From an uncultured Oxalobacteraceae bacterium (GTDB taxonomy: Bacteria > Pseudomonadota > Gammaproteobacteria > Burkholderiales > Burkholderiaceae), in the NCBI GenBank assembly GCA_946479255.1, contig CAMLFK010000007.1:1-53860 (forward strand): a stretch of 53,860 nucleotides of DNA. Reading direction: 5' to 3'. Made by a program: the position numbers and the translations under genes. Below, one piece after another: positions 19,641-27,898 of this stretch (within the stretch, counting starts at the first letter, position 1; each line of letters opens with the position of its first letter). The notes below the pieces were generated by a model. The model searched no databases. It saw only the letters and a program-made list of their open reading frames with translations, and was not told the origin of the DNA.

Positions 19641-21151
19641 CGCTTCTTGAGAATCGAGCCCAGCACGCCACGGATGATTTCGCGTCCGACTTGCGAGCCG
19701 ATGCTGCGCGCCGCCGACTTGACCATCGCCTGCATCGGCGAGTCGCGCTTGCTGGCGCCGCCGAACAATCCGCCGAGCAGGCCGCCGAGCGAACTTTCGC
19801 CGGCAGCCGGCTCCTCGGCGCGCGGCGCGGCCTGTTCTTCATTCTCAAGCTCAATCTCCGCCGCCACCCGCTTGGCCAACACCTCATGGGCCGACTCGCG
19901 GTCCACGGTTTTTTCATACACCCCGGCCACCAGCGAAGCGGCCATCGCCTGCCGGCGTTCGGCCGCATCGATCGGGCCGATCTGCGATCCGGGCGGCAGG
20001 ATGAACCCGCGCTCGACCACATTCGGGCGCCCCTTGTCGTCGAGGAAGGACAGCAGCGCCTCGCCCACGCCCAGCTCGCTGATGACCTGCGCGGTATCCA
20101 GAGCGGGATTGGCACGGAAGGTTTCGGCCGCCGCCTTGACGGCCTTCTGGTCGCGCGGCGTGTAGGCGCGCAAGGCATGTTGCACGCGGTTGCCCAGCTG
20201 CCCCAGCACCGTATCCGGAATATCCAGCGGGTTTTGGGTAATGAAAAACACGCCCACTCCTTTGGAGCGGATCAGGCGCACCACCTGCTCGATCTTTTGC
20301 AGCAGTGGCTTGGGCGCCTCGGCAAACAACAGGTGCGCCTCGTCGAAGAAAAACACCAGCTTGGGTTTGTCCAGGTCGCCTACTTCCGGCAGGTTCTCGA
20401 ACAGCTCGGACAATAGCCACAGCAGGAAAGTGGAATACAGGCGCGGCGCATTCATCAGCTTGTCCGCCGCCAGGATGTTGACCACGCCCTTGCCGGAGGC
20501 ATCGGTCTGCAGCAGGTCGTCGATATTGAGCATCGGCTCGCCGAAGAAGCGGTCGCCGCCCTGCTCTTCCACGCCGATCAGGCCGCGCTGGATGGCGCCG
20601 ATACTGGCCGCGGAGATATTGCCGTAAGCGGTGCGGTAATCGGCCGCCTTATCGCCCACGTGCTGCAGCATGCTGCGCAGATCCTTGGTGTCGAGCAGCA
20701 GCAAGCCCATATCGTCGGCAATGCGGAACACCAGCTGCAGCACGCCCTCCTGGGTATCGTTCAGGTTCAGCATGCGCGCCAGCAACAGTGGCCCGAGGTC
20801 GGAGATCGTGGCCCGCACCGGATGGCCCTGCTCACCGAACACGTCCCAGAACGCCACCGGACAGCCGGCCCACTGTGGCTCGGGCAGCGCCAGCTGCTCC
20901 AGGCGGGCGCGCATCTTGTCCGACAGCGCGCCCGGCTTTGCCAGCCCGGACAAGTCGCCCTTCACGTCGGCCATGAACACCGGCACGCCGATGCCTGAGA
21001 GCTGTTGCGCCAGCACCTGCAAGGTAACCGTCTTGCCGGTGCCGGTGGCGCCGGTAATGCAGCCATGGCGGTTGACCAGATTCGACAGCATGCCGAGCTC
21101 GGCGGGGCCGGATGGCGCGGTGTTCTTGGCGATGGGCAGAAGAATGGACAT
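19637..21151 (-). CDS. HerA/YjgR-like ATPase (DUF853)
   Basis: 504 residues. The Walker A motif [20 protein letters not shown] lies near residue 35, followed by [16 protein letters not shown]; the Walker B motif [13 protein letters not shown] lies near 265, with an arginine-rich sensor region later ([21 protein letters not shown]). This is the FtsK/HerA-superfamily protein called YjgR in E. coli, whose role is not established; HerA relatives are DNA translocases or helicases. The C-terminal GLLGGLFGG segment and basic tail ([21 protein letters not shown]) are typical. Convergent with and overlapping the PhaC gene by 4 bases. Confidence 0.88.
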   Translation of the reverse strand: MSILLPIAKNTAPSGPAELGMLSNLVNRHGCITGATGTGKTVTLQVLAQQLSGIGVPVFMADVKGDLSGLAKPGALSDKMRARLEQLALPEPQWAGCPVAFWDVFGEQGHPVRATISDLGPLLLARMLNLNDTQEGVLQLVFRIADDMGLLLLDTKDLRSMLQHVGDKAADYRTAYGNISAASIGAIQRGLIGVEEQGGDRFFGEPMLNIDDLLQTDASGKGVVNILAADKLMNAPRLYSTFLLWLLSELFENLPEVGDLDKPKLVFFFDEAHLLFAEAPKPLLQKIEQVVRLIRSKGVGVFFITQNPLDIPDTVLGQLGNRVQHALRAYTPRDQKAVKAAAETFRANPALDTAQVISELGVGEALLSFLDDKGRPNVVERGFILPPGSQIGPIDAAERRQAMAASLVAGVYEKTVDRESAHEVLAKRVAAEIELENEEQAAPRAEEPAAGESSLGGLLGGLFGGASKRDSPMQAMVKSAARSIGSQVGREIIRGVLGSILKKR

Positions 21152-21235
21152 GGGAGCGTCTTTGGGCGAAGGGATGGGTGGAGTGCTTGACCGGAACTCA
21201 ATGAGGCGTGCCGATGACCTGTAGTAGATGATCTA

Positions 21236-22189
21236 TTATAACGAGGCCCCGCGCGCCAGCAGGCGCTGCGCCAGCCGGGTCACGCTCTCGCGCAATTGAA
21301 CCGGGGCGCGCACCTCGAAGTCGAACGGCATGCTGGCCAGGTGGCGTGCGCACCAGTCCAGGTGGTCGGTCTGGCCGCGCAACAGCACCCCGCCGCCGTG
21401 CGGCTCGAATACGCCCATGTCATCGAAAAAATGCCGCCGCGCCGTATTCAAGTCGGTGTACAGCATCACTTCGAAGGGCAGCTGGCGCCCTTTTGAAGAG
21501 AGCGACTCGCGCAGAAAGGCCAGGGCGTCGAAGCTGGCCGGGCGCGCGAACGCCACATTGCGCGGCTCGGCCTTGACAATGCGGTCCAGGCGCAGCGAAC
21601 GCATGCTCAGACGCAACTGGCACATGCCGACCGCATACCAGCAGCCGCTCCAGAACGCCAGCCCGTAGGGATCGAATTCGCGCTCCGATTCGATGCCGTC
21701 CGGCGCCCGGTAACGCACATGCACGCGGCGCTGGGCCAGCGCCGCCGTACTTAAGGTTGTCAAAGCGCCGTCGTCGGCCGGCGTGACCGTGCGCAGCATG
21801 TCCAGGCGCACCGTGTCGCCCACTGCGCGCACGCGCTGCTTGAGATGGTCCGGCATGATCCGTTCCAGCTTCGACTGGGCGCTGGCCACGGCCGGCGCGG
21901 CCTGCGAAAAACCCAGGTTGCGCGCCGCCAGCAGCCCGACCGCCAGCGCCAGCGCCTCGTCTTCGCTGAACATCATCGGCGGCAGCTTAAAGCCGGGCAT
22001 CAGCGCGTAGCCGCCATGGCGCCCGCGCTCGGTGGTGATCGGGATGCCGATCTCCTCGAGCGTGACGATGTAGCGGCGCAGGGTACGCGTGTCGACGCCC
22101 AGCCGCTCGGCCATGTCGGCGCCGCTGATGCGTGCATGGGTCTGCAGCAGTTCAAGAACTGCCAGAACGCGGGTGGTGGGATGGTACAT
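21236..22189 (-). CDS. YafY-type transcriptional regulator (HTH-WYL)
   Basis: 317 residues. An N-terminal winged helix (RVLAVLELLQTHARISGADMAERLGVDTRTLRRYIVTLEE, about 6-60; the whole motif is continuous) is followed by a middle domain and a WYL domain (about 140-230: VRYRAPDG, EREFDPYGLAFWSGCWYAVGMC) and a C-terminal WCX-like extension. WYL regulators bind DNA and usually sense a nucleotide or metabolite ligand. The gene is divergent from a NIPSNAP-like gene across 85 bases that contain a perfect 5-bp inverted repeat typical of YafY operators, so it likely represses its neighbour and itself. Confidence 0.88.
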   Translation of the reverse strand: MYHPTTRVLAVLELLQTHARISGADMAERLGVDTRTLRRYIVTLEEIGIPITTERGRHGGYALMPGFKLPPMMFSEDEALALAVGLLAARNLGFSQAAPAVASAQSKLERIMPDHLKQRVRAVGDTVRLDMLRTVTPADDGALTTLSTAALAQRRVHVRYRAPDGIESEREFDPYGLAFWSGCWYAVGMCQLRLSMRSLRLDRIVKAEPRNVAFARPASFDALAFLRESLSSKGRQLPFEVMLYTDLNTARRHFFDDMGVFEPHGGGVLLRGQTDHLDWCARHLASMPFDFEVRAPVQLRESVTRLAQRLLARGASL

Positions 22190-22211
22190 GCCGGAACAAT
22201 ATCAGAGTATT

Positions 22212-22228
22212 AGGACGAAATCTGTCCT
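22212..22228. promoter_or_regulatory. Candidate operator of the YafY/WYL regulator
   Basis: AGGAC-GAAATCT-GTCCT is a perfect 5-bp inverted repeat with a 7-base spacer, midway between the divergent WYL regulator and NIPSNAP-like genes. From memory, sites of the GGACA-N-TGTCC kind are associated with YafY-type regulators; binding here is inferred from position and symmetry. Confidence 0.5.
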
Positions 22229-22274
22229 GAATAGGGTTTAAGCTAGCAATATTGTGATTTTTGACAGGTTCACC

Positions 22275-22898
22275 ATGTTTGACTCAGCCACCGCTTATAC
22301 CGTCATCGAACTCGGACGCGCCCAGCACGGCCAGCCAGAAGCTGGCGCGGCAGCATGGTACGGCCAGGACGCGGATGACAACGAGGATTCCATCGCGCTC
22401 GGCCACTTTATCGAACACGGCCGCAGCAGCAATATCGCCTGGCTGCGCGGCTACCGCGATCCGGCCCAGCGGCGCGATGGCGCAGCCATGCTGCTGCGCC
22501 CGCTGAGGCAGGACACCGCCCTGCCGACCCTGGCCCCGGTCGACCCGCGCCTGGAACCGGACGGCGCCCAGGGCTTCGCCGTCGCCCAGCTGTTGCCGGT
22601 CGCGCCCGGGCGCCTGCAAGCCTGCGCGCATGCCGCCGACCAGTGGTTCGCCCGTTACAGTGGGCGCGGCATGATCGAAGCCGGCATCCTCAGCTCGGTC
22701 GACGACGCCGAGCCCGGCTATCTGGTCTGGTTCGGCCTGCTGCGCGACGAGGACGCCGTGGCGGCGCTGCGGCCGCAATGCGAAGCCTGCGCGACAGGAC
22801 TGGCCGCGCATGGCTTGCTGGACGGACCGGCCGAGTTGCTGGTGCTGGCGCCGGCACCACGCTCGCGCCTGCGCTGGGGGCCGCGCACGTTTGTCTGA
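22275..22898 (+). CDS. NIPSNAP-like protein
   Basis: 207 residues from the ATG at 22275, which has AGG six bases upstream; a GTG at 22254 is an alternative that would add seven residues. Two related halves are visible: the first with TVIELGRAQ near the start and FIEHGRSSNIAWLRGYRDPAQR, the second with MIEAGILSS, YLVWFGLLRDEDAV and ELLVLAPAPRSRLRW. This pattern (strand, FVWLRGF-like motif, terminal arginine-rich strand) resembles NIPSNAP dimeric alpha-beta barrel proteins, whose biochemical function is unknown. It is divergent from the WYL regulator and probably its target. The family assignment is inferred from pattern only. Confidence 0.65.
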   Translation: MFDSATAYTVIELGRAQHGQPEAGAAAWYGQDADDNEDSIALGHFIEHGRSSNIAWLRGYRDPAQRRDGAAMLLRPLRQDTALPTLAPVDPRLEPDGAQGFAVAQLLPVAPGRLQACAHAADQWFARYSGRGMIEAGILSSVDDAEPGYLVWFGLLRDEDAVAALRPQCEACATGLAAHGLLDGPAELLVLAPAPRSRLRWGPRTFV

Positions 22899-22956
22899 GC
22901 ATTGCTAGAAGGAATCGAATACACTAAGGTTTTCCGCATGCTTTGCTAATCCAACA

Positions 22957-23334
22957 GTGCAGCCACCCATCCCGCCCGACATCCGGCGTTTCGTCCTGAC
23001 AAGCATCGCATCGATCCCCCATCTGGAGGCGCTCCTGCTGCTGCGCGCCAGCGAGACGCAAGAATGGCCGGCCACACGCGTGGCCAAACGGCTGTACGTC
23101 GTCGAAGCGGCCGCCCAAGCCCTGCTGGACGACCTGAGCGCTCTGGGCATGCTGGAGCGTGGCCCCGGCGGCTTTACCTACCGGCCAGCCTCGCCCCAGT
23201 TGCGCGCCACCATCGATGAACTGGCTGAGCTCTACAGCCGCCGCCTGGTCGATATCACGCACCTGATACATTCCCGGCTTGACCGCCAGGCGCAGCATTT
23301 TGCCGACGCCTTCCGCTGGCGAAAGGACAAATAA
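22957..23334 (+). CDS. Small winged-helix-like protein upstream of DUF5985 pair
   Basis: 125 residues from a GTG at 22957. The segment SIPHLEALLLLRASETQEWPATRVAKRL followed by VEAAAQALLDDLSALGML and then GGFTYRP has the helix-turn-helix-then-wing layout of MarR/PadR-like DNA-binding proteins (continuous, about 15-75); the C-terminal helix ELAELYSRRLVDITHLIHS could dimerise it. No closer family is recognised. Its stop overlaps the next start by one base (TAATG), and a second small membrane gene follows, so the three are one transcriptional unit. Confidence 0.7.
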   Translation: MQPPIPPDIRRFVLTSIASIPHLEALLLLRASETQEWPATRVAKRLYVVEAAAQALLDDLSALGMLERGPGGFTYRPASPQLRATIDELAELYSRRLVDITHLIHSRLDRQAQHFADAFRWRKDK

Positions 23335-23591
23335 TGGCCGAAGCCATCTATATTTTATGCGCGCTGACCTCGCTGGCCTGCACCTGGCTGTTGCTCAGCA
23401 GCTACCGGCGCACCGGCTACCGCCTGCTGTTCTGGAGCGGCCTGTGCTTCGCGGCCATGACCGTCAACAACGTCCTGCTGGTATCGGACAAACTGGTCTT
23501 CCCGAACTATGACCTGATGCTGATGCGCCTGCTCTCTGCGCTGGCGGCGGTCTGCCTGCTGGTGTACGGCCTGATCAAGGAAAGGGATTGA
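23334..23591 (+). CDS. DUF5985 small membrane protein (first of pair)
   Basis: 85 residues, three hydrophobic segments (about 5-22, 30-48, 60-80) connected by the basic loop SSYRRTGYR and ending in the charged tail LIKERD. The pattern matches the DUF5985 family, of unknown function. It starts on the last base of the upstream HTH gene stop and is followed after one base by a second DUF5985 gene, so the two may form a heteromeric membrane complex. Confidence 0.75.
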   Translation: MAEAIYILCALTSLACTWLLLSSYRRTGYRLLFWSGLCFAAMTVNNVLLVSDKLVFPNYDLMLMRLLSALAAVCLLVYGLIKERD

Positions 23592-23592
23592 G

Positions 23593-23892
23593 ATGAACCA
23601 GATACTGGCAGGCGCAATCTGCATGGGTTCGCTGGTGATCGCCCTGTTTTTCCTGCGCTTCTGGCGCACCAGCAAAGACCGCTTTTTCCTCTACTTCGCC
23701 CTCTCCTTCGCGATCGAAGGCGTGCACCGCTTTTACAGCGCGCTCGACCCGGCCCTCTCCGAAGCTTCGCCCGAGCATTACCTGATCCGTTTGCTGGCCT
23801 ACGCGCTGATTCTATGGGCCATCATCGAAAAGAACTTGCCGCGTAAAGACAGGACGGCGCCGCGGCCGGACCAGCCGGCCAAGCCTTCTTAG
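23593..23892 (+). CDS. DUF5985 small membrane protein (second of pair)
   Basis: 99 residues with three hydrophobic segments and the motifs FFLRFWRTSKDRFFLYFALSF and EGVHRFYSAL typical of DUF5985, and a polar tail. GGGATTGAG before the ATG serves as ribosome site inside the previous gene's end. Paired organisation with the preceding gene and an upstream HTH gene is visible; function unknown. Confidence 0.78.
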   Translation: MNQILAGAICMGSLVIALFFLRFWRTSKDRFFLYFALSFAIEGVHRFYSALDPALSEASPEHYLIRLLAYALILWAIIEKNLPRKDRTAPRPDQPAKPS

Positions 23893-23971
23893 TCACGCCC
23901 GCGCTTCGATTGACTTTGCCGCCGGCAGCCCATACATTGACAAACTCGACATATTCCGACAAAGGCCGGCG

Positions 23972-26338
23972 ATGCAAATCTTGCAGGGGGCACTGGACAC
24001 GGCGCATACGGCGCTGCTCCCCATTGCCGTGCCAGTCTTGCTGGTCAGCGAAGACGGCGCCCGCCTTGGCGCGCTCCACAAGGTCGTCGACGCCTTATGC
24101 GCCCCGCTGCGGCGCGTGCCGCCCCATGCCGCCCCGCAGGCCGCGGGCAGCGACGACTACGCCCTGATCCTGATTCACGCCGGCGGCGACGGCGCTGGCG
24201 CGCTGCCCACGCTGGGCGCCATTCACGCCGAACGGCGTTCCAGCCATACCCCGCTCATCCTGCTGGTCGACCAGCTGGTGGCGGCAACGGTCGACGAGGC
24301 ATACGCGGCCGGCGCGGTCGACGTGCTGGCCGAGCCTTTTTCTCCCGCCGTGTTGCGCGCCAAAGTGTCCTTCTTCCTCGACACCTACCGCAACGCCGAA
24401 CAAGCGCGCCGCGCCGGCGCCGCCCTGGGCGCCACCCAGGCCAGGCTCGACACCACCCTGGCCGCGGCGGAACTGGCCACCTTCGAGTGGGATATCCGCG
24501 CCAACCTGATACGCGCCGACCCGCTGCTGGCCCACCTGTTCCAGCTCACGCCTGAAGAAGCGCGCGGCACCGGGCCCGACACCTACCTGCGCCACATCCA
24601 CCCGGACGACCTGGCGGCGACGCGCGAACGCATCCGCGCCGCGCTCGACGACGGCGCGCCCTATGACGCCCGCTACCGGGTGCGCGCCATCGACGGCAAA
24701 TGGCGCACCCTGATCGCGCGCGGCAAAGTCGTCCACGACGGCGCCGGCCGCGCCGTCAACATGCACGGCGTGGTGATCGACATCAGCCGCCAGGCACGCG
24801 CCGAGCAACAGCTGCGCGCCAGCGAAGAGCGCTACCGCACCTTGTTCGACTCGGTCGACAGCGGCGTGTGCGTGATCGAAATGCTGTACGACGATGCCGG
24901 CATGCCGGCCGACTACCGCTTCCTGGACGTGAACCGGGCCTTCGAGCGCCACACCGGCCTGGTTGACGCGGTCGGCAAGACCATCCGCCACTTCGTGCCC
25001 AAGCACGACGCCCACTGGTTCGAGATGTACGGCCGGGTGGCCGCCAGCGGCGTGCCGGAACGGCGCATCCAGCAGGCCGCCGGCATGGGCCGCTGGTACG
25101 ACGCCTATGCCGCCCGCGTGGGCGGGCCCGGCAGCCGTCAGCTGGCCCTGCTGTTTACCGACATCACCGAGCGCGTCGCCGCCGACGCCGAACTGCGCCG
25201 CCTGGCCGACGACCTGGCCGAGGCCGACCGCCGCAAGACCGAGTTCCTGGCCACCCTCGCCCATGAACTGCGCAATCCGCTGGCGCCGCTGCGCAGCGGC
25301 CTGCAGGTATTGCGGATGGCCAGCGACAACCCGGCCGCGCGCGCCCGCGTGCAGGACGTGATGGACCGCCAGCTCAATCACATGGTCGCCCTGGTGGACG
25401 ACCTGCTCGACGTGGCGCGCATCACGCGCGGCCAGATCGAACTCAAGCCGGCCTGGCTCGACCTGCGCACGCTGCTCGACGCGGCGATCGAGGCGGCCAT
25501 GCCACTGATCGAGGCGCAAGGCCACCGGCTCGAACTGGACCTGCCCCCCGAACCGGTGCCCCTGTTTGCCGACGCCACCCGCATCCGCCAGGTGTTTTCC
25601 AACCTGCTGGCCAACGCCGCAAAATACACCCCGCGCGCCGGGCGCATCGCGCTGGCCGCCCTGCGCGATGCCCACGAAGTTCAGGTGACGGTCAGCGACA
25701 ATGGCGTAGGTCTCGCCGCCGAATCGCTGGACCAGGTGTTCGACATGTTTACCCAGGTCGGCGGGGACGGCGCCAGCGGCGGCGGGCTGGGCATCGGCCT
25801 GTCGCTGGTGCGCAGCCTGGTGGTGCAGCACGGCGGCAGCGTCCGCGCCGCCAGCGCCGGCCTCGGCAAGGGCAGCACCTTCACGGTGCGCCTGCCGCTG
25901 GCAGCGCCGGCCGCTGCCACCCCGCCTGACGGCCAGGCGGAGCACGCCGGGCCGGTGGGCGGCCTGCGCGTCATGGTGGTGGACGACAATCAAGACGCCG
26001 CCGACACCCTTTCCCAGTTACTGTCGCTGCATGGCCACACCGTCCGCACCGCCAACGACGGCTGGGGGGCCCTGGAGCTGGCCGGACAGTTCCTGCCACA
26101 GCTACTGTTCCTCGACATCGGCATGCCCGGCATGGACGGTTACACACTTGCGCGTGCCCTGCGCGCCGACCCGCGCCACAAGGACAGCATGCTGGTCGCC
26201 CTGACCGGTTGGGGCGCCGCCGAGGACCGCCTGCGCACCGAGCAGGCCGGCTTCGATCTGCACCTGACCAAACCAGTCGACCTGGGCACGGTCAAGCGCG
26301 CGCTCGCGCTATGCCTGGAGCAGCAGCAGGCTGCCTGA
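23972..26338 (+). CDS. Hybrid sensor histidine kinase with degenerate N-terminal receiver
   Basis: 788 residues, soluble. Order: a receiver-like domain (about 20-140), two PAS domains (about 155-285 and 295-400), HisKA with FLATLAHELRNPLAPLRSGL (phosphoacceptor His near 431), HATPase_c (about 535-640: NLLANAAKYTPRAG, DNGVGLAAES, GGGLGIGLSLVRSL) and a C-terminal receiver (about 665-785) with intact VVDDNQDA and FLDIGMPGMDG (Asp near 715). In the N-terminal receiver the usual LLDVxMPG is ILIHAGGDG and the conserved lysine-proline is EPF, so it cannot be phosphorylated in the usual way. The paralogue at 27895-29919 keeps these residues. No output regulator is adjacent. Confidence 0.88.
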   Translation: MQILQGALDTAHTALLPIAVPVLLVSEDGARLGALHKVVDALCAPLRRVPPHAAPQAAGSDDYALILIHAGGDGAGALPTLGAIHAERRSSHTPLILLVDQLVAATVDEAYAAGAVDVLAEPFSPAVLRAKVSFFLDTYRNAEQARRAGAALGATQARLDTTLAAAELATFEWDIRANLIRADPLLAHLFQLTPEEARGTGPDTYLRHIHPDDLAATRERIRAALDDGAPYDARYRVRAIDGKWRTLIARGKVVHDGAGRAVNMHGVVIDISRQARAEQQLRASEERYRTLFDSVDSGVCVIEMLYDDAGMPADYRFLDVNRAFERHTGLVDAVGKTIRHFVPKHDAHWFEMYGRVAASGVPERRIQQAAGMGRWYDAYAARVGGPGSRQLALLFTDITERVAADAELRRLADDLAEADRRKTEFLATLAHELRNPLAPLRSGLQVLRMASDNPAARARVQDVMDRQLNHMVALVDDLLDVARITRGQIELKPAWLDLRTLLDAAIEAAMPLIEAQGHRLELDLPPEPVPLFADATRIRQVFSNLLANAAKYTPRAGRIALAALRDAHEVQVTVSDNGVGLAAESLDQVFDMFTQVGGDGASGGGLGIGLSLVRSLVVQHGGSVRAASAGLGKGSTFTVRLPLAAPAAATPPDGQAEHAGPVGGLRVMVVDDNQDAADTLSQLLSLHGHTVRTANDGWGALELAGQFLPQLLFLDIGMPGMDGYTLARALRADPRHKDSMLVALTGWGAAEDRLRTEQAGFDLHLTKPVDLGTVKRALALCLEQQQAA

Positions 26339-26360
26339 TTTTTCATACCTGCCAACGGCA

Positions 26361-26376
26361 ATGAAAACGTTTTCAT
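26361..26376. promoter_or_regulatory. 16-bp perfect palindrome, LacI-family-like operator
   Basis: ATGAAAACGTTTTCAT is an exact palindrome with the central AACGTT typical of LacI/GalR-family operators. It lies between the hybrid kinase stop and the aldo/keto reductase start (77 bases upstream), so it is a candidate operator for the reductase. No LacI-type regulator is encoded in the window. Confidence 0.5.
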
Positions 26377-26452
26377 GCTCTTGAGACATGTTAAAGTCGC
26401 ATGTTGCAGCGCCACGCCTAGTCGAACAATGATCGCCCTCTGGAGAGACCGC

Positions 26453-27457
26453 ATGAGTTATGTTCCCGCCCCCAAGCGCTACCAGGTCCAGCCATACCGG
26501 CGCTGCGGCCGCAGCGGCCTGCAACTGCCCAGTATTTCGCTCGGGCTGTGGCACAACTTCGGCGGGGTGGATCGCCATGTGACGGCGCGTGAACTGCTGC
26601 TGGCCGCTTTCGACCGCGGCATCACCCACTTCGACCTGGCCAACAACTACGGCCCGCCACCCGGCTCGGCCGAAGAAACCATGGGCCGCGTGCTGGCCTC
26701 CGACCTGCACACCCACCGCGACGACCTGCTTATCTCCAGCAAGGCCGGCTACGACATGCAGCCCGGCCCGTACGGCAATGGCGGCTCGCGCAAGTACCTG
26801 GTGGCCAGCCTGGACCAGAGCTTAAAGCGCATGGGACTGGAATATGTCGACATCTTCTATCACCACCGGCCGGACCCCGACACCCCGCTGGAAGAAACCA
26901 TGGCGGCGCTCGACTACATCGTGCGCAGCGGCCGCGCACTGTACGTGGCGGTGTCGAACTACCCGGCCGAGCTGACCCGCCAGGCCGCCGCCATGCTGCG
27001 CCAGCTGGGCACACCCATGCTGATCCACCAGCCGCGCTACAGCATGCTGGACCGCCGCATCGAGGAAGCCCTGCTGCCGGTGCTGGCCGAGGAAGGCGTC
27101 GGCTGCATCGCCTTTTCGCCGCTGGCCCAGGGCATCCTGACCGACCGCTACACCGGCGGCGACGTGCCGGCCGATTCGCGCGCGGCCCGGGCCGGTTTTC
27201 TCAAGCCGAGCGACCTTACCCCGGGCAAGCTGGCCGCGGTGCGCCAGTTGACGGTGATCGCCCGCGAGCGCGGCCAGACCCTGGCCCAGATGGCGCTGGC
27301 ATGGGTGCTGCGCCACCAGGCCATGACATCGGTGCTGATCGGCGCCAGCCGCATCAGCCAGCTTGACGATGCACTGGGTGCCTTGAAGGCGCCGGCGTTT
27401 ACCGAAGTTGAGCTGGCCGCCATCGATGCGGCGCTGGCGCTGCAGCGCGCGGCCTGA
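26453..27457 (+). CDS. Aldo/keto reductase, YghZ/MgrA-like (L-glyceraldehyde 3-phosphate reductase type)
   Basis: 334 residues from the ATG at 26453, preceded by TGGAGAG; earlier in-frame codons lie in the operator region. A TIM-barrel NADPH reductase with YRRCGRSGLQLPSISLG at the start, DLANNYGPPPGSAEETMGR carrying the catalytic Asp-Tyr, SSKAGYDMQPGPYG, a lysine-histidine segment DIFYHHRPDPDTPLEET, and the NADP-binding C-terminus TSVLIGASRISQLDDAL. These match the YghZ subfamily, which reduces methylglyoxal and L-glyceraldehyde 3-phosphate and related carbonyls. It may be regulated by a LacI-type protein through the palindrome upstream. Confidence 0.88.
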   Translation: MSYVPAPKRYQVQPYRRCGRSGLQLPSISLGLWHNFGGVDRHVTARELLLAAFDRGITHFDLANNYGPPPGSAEETMGRVLASDLHTHRDDLLISSKAGYDMQPGPYGNGGSRKYLVASLDQSLKRMGLEYVDIFYHHRPDPDTPLEETMAALDYIVRSGRALYVAVSNYPAELTRQAAAMLRQLGTPMLIHQPRYSMLDRRIEEALLPVLAEEGVGCIAFSPLAQGILTDRYTGGDVPADSRAARAGFLKPSDLTPGKLAAVRQLTVIARERGQTLAQMALAWVLRHQAMTSVLIGASRISQLDDALGALKAPAFTEVELAAIDAALALQRAA

Positions 27458-27469
27458 CAGGCTAGGTGA

Positions 27470-27898
27470 TCACCATTCGAGTGCCAGCAGCCGCTTGGCC
27501 ATATTCGGCCAGCACAACTGCGCAATCTCCCCGCGCCCGGCCCAGCGAAAACCATCGGTTTCAGGGGTCATTACCCCGCTGCGCGGATCGGGAAAAAAGC
27601 TGGTGCACACCAGCGTATCGAGCCTGAGCTCATCCCCGCAGCGCACCAGGAACAAGTGCAGGCGCTTGTCGCGCCGGTAGTCGAACAGGCCCAGCTCTTC
27701 AAAGCGGCCGGCATCGAACACCACCCCGGCTTCCTCGTACAGTTCGCGCATGGCCGCCTGCAGCGAGGTCTCGCCCTCGTCGCGCATGCCCTTCGGGATA
27801 TCCCATTTGGCGGTATTGGTCACATGGCACAGCAGCAGCTGGCCGGCACCATTGATCACCAGCGTCCCGCACGACACCGCCGCCGGCACGCTCATCAC
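27470..27898 (-). CDS. NUDIX hydrolase
   Basis: 142 residues. The Nudix box GMRDEGETSLQAAMRELYEE followed by AGV fits GX5EX7REUXEEXGU exactly, giving a metal-dependent nucleoside-diphosphate-X pyrophosphohydrolase. The N-terminus CGTLVINGAGQLLLCHVTNTAKWDIPKG is standard. The substrate is unknown. Its ATG overlaps the stop of the upstream hybrid kinase by 4 bases, so the two are translationally coupled; convergent with the aldo/keto reductase. Confidence 0.87.
   Translation of the reverse strand: MMSVPAAVSCGTLVINGAGQLLLCHVTNTAKWDIPKGMRDEGETSLQAAMRELYEEAGVVFDAGRFEELGLFDYRRDKRLHLFLVRCGDELRLDTLVCTSFFPDPRSGVMTPETDGFRWAGRGEIAQLCWPNMAKRLLALEW

Noticed and set aside
24095..25993. A 632-codon open frame on - across the hybrid kinase at 23972
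   Set aside because: Antisense shadow, rich in Val, His, Gly, Gln and Arg, with no motif.
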